Assembly (NCBI GenBank): GCA_032622095.1
Contig: CP136061.1
Coordinates: 40,923,797-40,987,796 of the forward strand
Origin: Siphonodentalium dalli
Taxonomy: Eukaryota; Mollusca; Scaphopoda; Gadilida; Siphonodentaliidae
Direction: 5' to 3'
Length of the DNA: 64,000 bases
In this document: in pieces, positions 58,135 through 64,000 of the stretch
Layout of the letters: every line of letters starts with the position of its first letter
Numbering within the stretch: position 1 is the stretch's first letter
Position numbers and translations under genes: made by a program
Notes under the pieces: model-generated
Told to the model about the DNA's origin: nothing
Seen by the model: only the letters and a program-made list of their open reading frames with translations
Databases searched by the model: none

Positions 58135-58823
58135 TTAGCTCAACTTTACTTTAATGGGAACGAGGCATTTTGGGGTCATACGGCCATAAAACATGGCCGC
58201 CAGCAGCCATCTTGGATTTTACTCTTTGCATGACTAATTACTTTGGCATGGGCTACAGGTCGTACCTTTGGTCGTATCATTATGAAATTTGTCATGGCTG
58301 TTGACATTGACATGTAGATAGGAAACAAGTCATTTTGGGGTCATTCGGCAAAAAAACATGGCCTCCAGTGGCCATCTGGGATTTCAAAATTCAATCCATT
58401 AGCATGGGCTACAGGCCAAACTGTTCGCCTGATCATCATGAAATTTGTATGGATGTTAATATTGACATGTAGATCGGAACGAGTCATTTTGGAGTCATTC
58501 GGCCATAAAACATGTCCACTGGCAGCCATCTTGGATTTTGCTCTTTGCATGACTAAATCCTTTGGCATACCCTACAGTCCACTTCCCTCAGCCGATCATC
58601 ACCAAACTTCATATTAATCTTGATATTGATCTACTAGATGGAAGCTATCAAATGTTTTTGAATTTCATTCCAAAACATAGCCGCCAACAACCATCTTGGA
58701 TTTTACTTTATATATATCTTTTCATGTTGATATCTAGTATTACTTAGACATTTCAACTTTCCGCATTCCTAATCGCTCCATTGACTGTAACACATGAAAT
58801 TATTCCCTTTCCAAATTGAGCTA
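58135..58823. repeat. Second 'heading' array with TAGCTCAACTT ends
   Basis: Four units with GGCC..CAGC..CCATCTTGGATTT and GGGCTACAGGTCGTACCTTT, bounded like 50195-52305 by TAGCTCAACTT and AATTGAGCTA. A shorter member of the same family. Confidence 0.87.
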
Positions 58824-59143
58824 CAGTCTCATTGACACTTTCATTCAACTTACATAATTTTGTCGTTAACAACATGCATAACTTGCCTATTGTGCAAGCT
58901 TGTACTTCGTTTCCTGGTAAATTTATATGAAACTTGACCGAGATATTTAACAGTATGGCAAGCTATGCACCTGTGATTACGAGATTGGTTGGACGTATAT
59001 TAGTTGAGTTATCACCCTTTTTGATTTGGCAATTTTTTTTGTAAGTTTTGTTTGCCATAATTTTGAGGATCAAAAGAGCGATCTCCTTTTGTAGCCCATG
59101 TGCACTGTAGGGGGTATCATTTGGACAGTCACACCTCTAGTTT

Positions 59144-59358
59144 ACAGTAATTATCTAAGTAATCGACTTCTTAACCACAGCAGAATTATGGGTAACTTTT
59201 CAGGATTTAGTCGGAAATATGGCTTGTTGCCATTCATCGGAAAGCTCTCCCCGAGAGCTTTCCGATGAATGGCAACAAGCCATATTTCCGACTAAATCCT
59301 GAAAAGTTACCCATAATTCTGCTGTGGTTAAGAAGTCGATTACTTAGAGCATTACTGC
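59144..59358. mobile_element. Family C foldback, complete
   Basis: ACAGTAATTATCTAAGTAAT ... TTACTTAGAGCATTACTGC, loop CTCCCCGAGAG. Arms almost perfect, so it may be a recent copy. Confidence 0.92.
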
Positions 59359-60064
59359 AGCTCTACATTATCAGAACACAACATGCATCTTCATTGAGAA
59401 TCTGTGAGTTACGAATGACGTAAGAGTATGTGTACCTCATGAGAACCGAATGTTCAGGTGAAATGTGACTATATTCTATTCCCATTGGGTTCAATAAAAG
59501 ATTTGAGATTCTGATGTAAATCATGTTCTGTATTTATCTTACATCCCGTGTATTAGGATGACTGTCATTGATACTATAAGTACCATAATTGATATATAAG
59601 TCTGTTAAAAAAACCTGTTATTTATTAAGGCATCAGTGCAAACAAGAGTTGACATCATTTACATTAATTGTTGCTCTTGGCGTGTCAATGTGAAGTATAT
59701 CAGCTTGTGATCACTAACATGTCCGATCCAATAATAAATCTTCATTTACAAAATAATTCGGCATAAAGAGGGTTTGGACATGAAAAACCATTTACAAGAG
59801 AGCCTTTTACAGAAAATAGAGATCTGAAAACAATTCATGAGCTATTAGAAAAATACAAAAATCAAATTTAATTCAGGAATGAGAAATTCTTTATCTGTCT
59901 TATAAGTGCATGTTGCAAATTACAATCAATGCATAGTTGTCAGACTACCTGGTTCCCACGTGCTCTTACACATAGTGTGCCGGTTTAAACACTGTCTTTG
60001 ACTTGGAGTGGGTTTCATCGGTCCCTGTATGTGTGTATTGATATTAGCCAGCAAATTGCAGCTT

Positions 60065-60357
60065 AATTTGTGAGATGTGAAATCGTGAGTTTCACGCCAA
60101 AATCATGAGAGTTAGCATAACTGGCATTTACATTTTACATATTTATTTTCATTTTATTGGCATAAAGCATAAACAAATTGTGAGATGTAGTGTGAACATG
60201 AGTTCCACTCCAAAATGATGATTAACATATCTGGCATTTACATTTTACATATTTATTTTCATTTTATTGGCATAAAGCATAAACAAATTGTGAGATGTAG
60301 TGTGAACATGAGTTCCACTCCAAAATGATGAGAGTTAACATATCTGGCATTTACATT
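60065..60357. repeat. Tandem repeat of about 115 bp, 2.5 copies
   Basis: TTTACATATTTATTTTCATT, TTATTGGCATAAAGCATAAA and GTGAACATGAGTTCCACTCC recur at a period of about 110-117 bp. Confidence 0.92.
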
Positions 60358-60491
60358 TATAGAGCTCTTGCTGGTAAGGCTTCTGTTTATACCTTGTCTA
60401 CCAAAGATGTCAAACCATTTTTCAAGTGAAACTATTTTAGATATAAAACAGAAAAACTTTCTTGGAAATAAAAATGGTGATCTAACCTGAT

Positions 60492-60891
60492 TTAACCCTT
60501 TACCCAACAAACCGGCCAAAACCGGCCAAATAAAGCTTCAACAGCCTAAATTATCTTCGGTCTGTCTCAATAGAACCATACAAATATGGATATCATTGGA
60601 ACCGGCTCCTTGACCACATTGTGATAGTTACAGTTATGCCCTGTGCCAATGCATTCTCTTATATATGCGAGTCGACCATAGGTCGCCTCGCATATATAAG
60701 AGAATGCATTGGCCTAAAAAAAATCTTTTTTTAACACTTTTTACCATTTTTTCTTACATTCTTTAACAATTTTATAATTTTTAATGTGTTAAGCCAATGC
60801 ATTCTCTTATATATGCGAGGCGACCTATGGTCGACTCGCATATATAAGAGAATGCATTGGCACAGGGCCCTTTTGTTGGGTAAAGGGTTAA
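60492..60891. mobile_element. Family A foldback, CCCAACA type, complete, 25 bp before exon 13
   Basis: Ends TTAACCCTTTACCCAACAAA and TTTGTTGGGTAAAGGGTTAA are a perfect pair. Two full palindromes at 60646-60714 and 60793-60862. Confidence 0.95.
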
Positions 60892-60916
60892 CACAACATG
60901 ATCTGATCTGATTCAG

Positions 60917-61115
60917 GAAGGAGAACTCCAGCTGCAGGACCAACCAGCTTCGCTAAGTCGAGCTCGTCATTTCGTAACTCTATGCCGTCATCAACGGAGA
61001 AGACGTCATCTAAGTTAGGGAACACCAGCGGGTTACGGAGCATCACTCCGACTCCCATAGCAACACAACACAACAAACATATGCTGAAGATAGAGGATGT
61101 AGGCATATTATCACG
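60917..61115 (+). CDS. Exon 13: linker before the CAP-Gly domain
   Basis: The acceptor is CTGATCTGATTCAG; the donor is ATCACG|GTATGC at 61116. It is 199 nt, opening with two bases and ending in phase 2. It encodes RRTPAAGPTSFAKSSSSFRN, then SMPSSTEKTSSKLGNTSGLR, then SITPTPIATQHNKHMLKIED, then VGILSR. It is basic and Ser/Thr/Pro-rich, as is common beside microtubule-binding domains. It is boxed in by transposons: a family A element ends 25 bases before it and a family D element starts 17 bases after its end. Confidence 0.87.
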
Positions 61116-61132
61116 GTATGCAGCCATTTATA

Positions 61133-61382
61133 CAAGCCTTGAAATAGGGTGTCTGTCATTTGCAGAATGAGGTCCCCAGAGGGTGAATTTAGTGATGCTA
61201 CCCCGCATAGCGGGTTAGCATCACCAAATTCACCCTCTGGGGACCTCATTCTGCTTACACCTCAGCAGAATGAGGTTCCCAGAGGGTGAATTTGTTGATG
61301 CTAGCCCGCTATGCAGGGTAGCATCACTAAATTCACCCTCTGGGGACCTCATTCTGCAAATGACAGACACCCTCAAGGCTTG
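61133..61382. mobile_element. Family D element with perfect 8-bp target duplication, 17 bp after exon 13
   Basis: Ends CAAGCCTTGAAATAGGGTGT and GACACCCTCAAGGCTTG. The flank CATTTATA is identical on both sides (61125-61132 and 61383-61390). Two complete signature hairpins. Confidence 0.95.
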
Positions 61383-61457
61383 CATTTATACACATATGTT
61401 ATATCTTAGATCATTAGGATCAGACCATTTAGAAGTTGGACAGCAATAAATTCAGTT

Positions 61458-61663
61458 TTGAGGTGCAGCGTTAAAGATCCTGTGCCAGTGAATTCTCTTA
61501 TATATGTAAGTCTCCCATATGGAGCCTCGCATATATAAGAGAATGCACTGGCTTACAGGGTCAAGGTAAATCATGTTAGCCAATGTATTCTCTTATATAT
61601 GTGAGAATGCATTGGCACAGGGTTTTCGCAAAATGTTATGAAGCTCAGTCATGAAAGGGTTAA
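61458..61663. mobile_element. Family A foldback, CATGAC type, left end lost
   Basis: Begins at GGTGCAGCGTTAAAGATCCT without its TTAA end. First hairpin CCAGTGAATTCTC..GAGAATGCACTGGC, second shortened (GCCAATGTATTCTC..GAGAATGCATTGGC with almost no loop). Right end CAGTCATGAAAGGGTTAA. Confidence 0.87.
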
Positions 61664-61746
61664 ATATTCCCCAATTTGATGACAAACAGTGACTTTTTAC
61701 CTGCATATTTTGTCTGCTTACACTAGACGTATATCTATCATTGTTA

Positions 61747-62325
61747 TTAACACTGTCTTTACTAAATACACATTTACGAGTAGTTCCCTTAGGAAATGTT
61801 CAGATAATAACTTCAACAAACAACCATAGGTCAATATGATTCTGATTTAACCCTTTCAGTGCCAGGGGCCGATCTCATCGGCCCTAATTTACATTCTGTA
61901 AAATCGGCCCTAAAAAAATAAAAATTTGTCTGTTAAAGAATATCAGAAAAAATTATTAAAATTGTAAAAAATAATAACAAATGATGAAAAATTGTTAGGC
62001 CAATGCATTCTCTTATATATGCGAGGCGACCTATGGTCGACTCGCATATATAAGAGAATGCATTGGCACAGGGTATATGGGTTGATACAAAAATCTGACC
62101 TGGCACTGAAAGGGTTAATTCAGGCAGGAAGGAGAACTCCATTGGTCGTTTGTTGATGTTATTATCTGAACATCTCCCAGCCTCTCACCAAAGAATTTGA
62201 ATCCTTCTGCACTTTTCATCTGACTGACGTCTACTTATGTATCCATAACTTCCCTCCAAATGAATAATAGACCATCCCAATGTATACTGTTGTAAATGAA
62301 TGGGAGAATCCATTCAGTAAATAAC
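61747..62325. mobile_element. Family B element carrying a nested family A insertion
   Basis: TTTACTAAATACACATTTAC and ACGAGTAGTTCCCTTAGGAA on the left, CAATGTATACTGTTGTAAAT and GGGAGAATCCATTCAG on the right. The hairpin GTTCAGATAATAACTTCAAC / GTTGATGTTATTATCTGAAC is split by the family A copy at 61847-62117. Confidence 0.9.
61847..62117. mobile_element. Family A foldback, AGTGCCAGG type, nested in family B
   Basis: Ends TTAACCCTTTCAGTGCCAGG and CCTGGCACTGAAAGGGTTAA are perfect. One full palindrome (62000-62069). The host sequence reads continuously on both sides of one TTAA. Confidence 0.95.
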
Positions 62326-62491
62326 GGGTGGAGACATTGGCTATTGATGGATATTCATGTGGTTAAGGTGTGGTGTAGCTTTGCAGGTTTTTCCATTAAT
62401 TTGTCAATTGATATCTGTAACGCATGTATTTATATGCAAGATGTGGTTTTTCTGTGAAGAAAGTTTATCCATTGTTATTTTTCTTCTGCAG

Positions 62492-62667
62492 AACACTGAC
62501 ATCAGGATTGAAGCCATTCGCTCCAAGAAATCCTGCTGACGTCAAAATTGGTGACGTCATAAAATTCTCCAGACAGGGTGGAAAGTTGAGTCAGGGTTTC
62601 GTCAAATATATCGGCCATCTTCCGGGTCGAAGTGATGTATATGTTGGAGTGGAGCTGGATAAAGAAG
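62492..62667 (+). CDS. Exon 14: first half of a CAP-Gly domain
   Basis: The acceptor is TATTTTTCTTCTGCAG; the donor is AAAGAAG|GTAAAT at 62668. One base completes an Arg codon from exon 13, then TLTSGLKPFAPRNPADVKIG, DVIKFSRQGGKLSQGFVKYI and GHLPGRSDVYVGVELDKE. This matches the CAP-Gly fold: a start strand (KIGDVIKF), the G-VKYIG strand, and the signature W/YVGVELD. Family members use this domain to bind tubulin C-terminal tails. The position usually held by Trp before the VGVEL strand is Tyr here (VYVGVEL), as in several other members. It ends in phase 1 and continues in exon 15. Confidence 0.95.
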
Positions 62668-62786
62668 GTAAATTAGATGTTTCGACAATATATTACAGGA
62701 ACAAGACGTAATTACAATATTATCTATTATAAAGAAATGCCGATGATGCTAATTATAATCCCATAAAATCATTCAATTTCCAGTTA

Positions 62787-63381
62787 TTAACCCTTTCATG
62801 ACTGGAGCTTCCTGAATTTTTGCGAAAACCATGTGCCAATGCATTCTCTTATATATGTGAGTCGACCATATGTCGCCTTGCATATATAAGAGAATGCATT
62901 GGTTTAACAAATTTAATATAATTATCTATAATTGTTAAAAATGTAAGAAAAAAATGATAAAAATTTGATAAAAAGAGTGTAAGATAATGATAAAAAATGA
63001 ATTTTTTTTTAAAGAATGTAAGAAAAAATGATAAAGTATGTAAGAAAAATGACAAAAAAAAATGATAAAATTCTTAAAGAATCTGAAAGAATGTTAAAAA
63101 AAATGATAAAAAATTCTTAAAGAATATAAGCTCTTTTTTTTTTTAAAGAATGTAAGAAAAAGTTATAAAAAATGATAATAATTGTTAAAGAATGTAAGAA
63201 AAAAATGATAAAAATTGTTAAAGAATGAAAGAAAAATTGATAAAAAATGAAAAGCATTGTTAGGCCAATGCTTTTTCTTATATATGCGACGCGACCTATT
63301 GTCGTCTCGCATATATAAAAGACGCATTGGCACAGGGTCTTTAATGTTGCGCAAGCGCAGCTCCCGTCATGAAAGGGTTAA
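62787..63381. mobile_element. Family A foldback, CATGAC type, with expanded A-rich spacer
   Basis: Ends TTAACCCTTTCATGACTGGA and CGTCATGAAAGGGTTAA. Palindromes at 62837-62905 and 63263-63331. Between them about 350 bp of AAGAATGTAAGAAAAAATGA / TAAAAA units, expanded from the short spacer seen in other copies. Confidence 0.92.
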
Positions 63382-63483
63382 TTAGAAACTTTATGCAAGG
63401 GTGGAAAAATTGATTTCATTTTGAGTCAGCGTCATCTTAACAAAACTCAGCATGTTATGTTGCAAAGGTAGCAGACCCCATGT

Positions 63484-63503
63484 CCCCCCCCCCCCCCCCC
63501 CCC
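63484..63503. repeat. Poly-C run
   Basis: About 20 uninterrupted C bases. Length may be unstable or an assembly artefact. Confidence 0.95.
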
Positions 63504-63907
63504 AAACAAGGTGGTCTTTTGGGACTTGGCTTTTTTAAAGAACATAGAAGTCAATTTCTGGAAAATATATGACTCCAACTTGTCAGACGATGACCTGCAT
63601 GTTCTCAAAGGTGAACCACACACCAAATATCTGTAAATCATTTATCATATATCAAAGAAATATTGTTAAACATTGTTCAAGTTATCATCCAAATATTTAT
63701 TATTTCTGAGCTGAAAAATGGACATAACTCCATCAATAATCATCGGACAATAACCAAAATTGCACTGGCCTGTGTCTTTTCAAATGAAAACCACGTACCA
63801 AATATCAAGAAATTCATCTGAATATTTCTAATGTTGTCATCCAACAACCCAAAAACAGCATTTTTTAATGGACGGATGCACGCCCTGGTGCACACACTGG
63901 CAGACAT

Positions 63908-63941
63908 GATGGGAGAGTCCATTTGCTATAGAAAGGGTTAA
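63908..63941. mobile_element. Family B right-end fragment, 23 bp before exon 15
   Basis: ATGGGAGAGTCCATTTGCTA then TAGAAAGGGTTAA, the family B right terminus. The rest of the element is not recognisable to the left. Confidence 0.75.
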
Positions 63942-63964
63942 CCTGGGTTTTCTCCTCATTTCAG

Positions 63965-64000
63965 AAGGAAAACATGATGGAACATTTGAGACTGTCCAGT
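63965..64000 (+). CDS. Exon 15 (cut by window edge): CAP-Gly binding loop
   Basis: The acceptor is CTCCTCATTTCAG. Two bases complete the Glu codon split with exon 14, then GKHDGTFETVQ. GKHDGT corresponds to the CAP-Gly signature loop GKNDG, which grips the C-terminal aromatic residue of the partner; here Asn is replaced by His. The exon runs out of the window. A family B transposon end lies 23 bases upstream. Confidence 0.93.

Larger units (their letters stand above)
10867..64000 (+). other. Gene locus: CAP-Gly and coiled-coil protein, partial at both ends
   Basis: A single multi-exon gene spans at least 53 kb. I chained 15 exons from reading frame, AG acceptors, GT donors and codon phase; from exon 2 onward all junctions agree in phase. 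The order of parts is an acidic N-terminal segment, a Ser/Pro-rich disordered exon, coiled coils (exons 4-7), a charged repeat-rich and Ser-rich region (exons 8-13), then a CAP-Gly domain (exons 14-15 and beyond). CAP-Gly domains bind the C-terminal EEY/F tail of tubulin and EB proteins, so a microtubule-associated or plus-end role is likely; that is family knowledge, not seen here. The architecture (long disorder and coiled coil before a late CAP-Gly) differs from CLIP-170 and dynactin p150, where CAP-Gly is N-terminal. I cannot name the ortholog. The start codon, promoter, stop and poly(A) site are outside the window or unrecognised. Confidence 0.88.

Noticed and set aside
1-64000. tRNA, rRNA or other structured RNA genes
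   Set aside because: I scanned for A/B-box words and tRNA-like cloverleafs by eye and found nothing convincing; a covariance-model scan would be needed to exclude them.

Overview
The window is a stretch of animal nuclear DNA. It is AT-rich, has spliced genes with GT-AG introns of kilobase size, and is crowded with short inverted-repeat transposons and LINE remnants. Nothing in it is prokaryotic. The gene content and the repeat style suggest a bilaterian invertebrate, probably marine: long arrays of diverged 'heading' repeats around GGCCGCCA..CCATCTTGG, elements ending in ACGCCCGTTTG, and GTTTCCGGATGATAACTTT repeats. A mollusc or another lophotrochozoan is my best guess, but the species cannot be fixed from the sequence alone.

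Only one protein-coding gene is supported. It lies on the + strand and runs from about 10.87 kb off the right edge. I reconstruct 15 exons (10867-11019, 12436-12607, 29215-30287, 31896-32045, 32963-33128, 34933-35108, 38764-38950, 40393-41292, 44369-44554, 46186-46425, 52824-52940, 56215-56490, 60917-61115, 62492-62667, 63965-64000). From exon 2 to exon 15 every exon has an AG acceptor and a GT donor, and the reading phase carries across every junction. The predicted product is a large cytoskeletal protein of about 1,400 residues within the window. It has an acidic N-terminal part, a long Ser/Thr/Pro-rich disordered exon with a repeated short acidic-hydrophobic motif, a coiled-coil block (exons 4-7), a repeat-rich charged and Ser-rich region (exons 8-13), and a CAP-Gly microtubule-binding domain split over exons 14, 15 and beyond. 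The 5' start and 3' end of the gene are not in the window.

Region by region: 0-10.8 kb is non-coding and holds a decayed array of GGCCGCCAT repeats (0.88-1.96 kb), a LINE 3' end with a minisatellite grown inside it (2.29-3.11 kb), a large foldback (6.92-7.73 kb), a repeat bounded by short inverted ends (7.84-9.15 kb) and a hAT-type element with a perfect 8-bp target duplication (9.16-10.32 kb). 10.8-29.2 kb holds exons 1 and 2 and the largest intron, with many foldbacks, a tandem segmental duplication (14.7-16.9 kb), a 13-bp satellite (21 kb) and a decoy copy of the start of exon 3 (28.1 kb). 29.2-64 kb holds exons 3-15 among more of the same elements, plus two 'heading' repeat arrays (50.2-52.3 and 58.1-58.8 kb).

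The most notable non-genic feature is a set of non-autonomous foldback elements (family A). They share a 69-bp near-perfect palindrome, GCCAATGCATTCTC...GAGAATGCATTGGC, usually present twice per element, and this core is combined with at least four different outer terminal sequences. Three outer types end in TTAACCCTTT...AAAGGGTTAA, as expected of piggyBac-type TTAA insertion; nested and paralogous empty sites in this window support TTAA targeting. Other families: B (TTAACCCTTTCTATAC, also TTAA-type), C (TACAGTAATGCCCTAA, TA-type, near-perfect palindromes of about 215 bp) and D (CAAGCCTTGAAATA, hAT-like, several copies with 8-bp target duplications).
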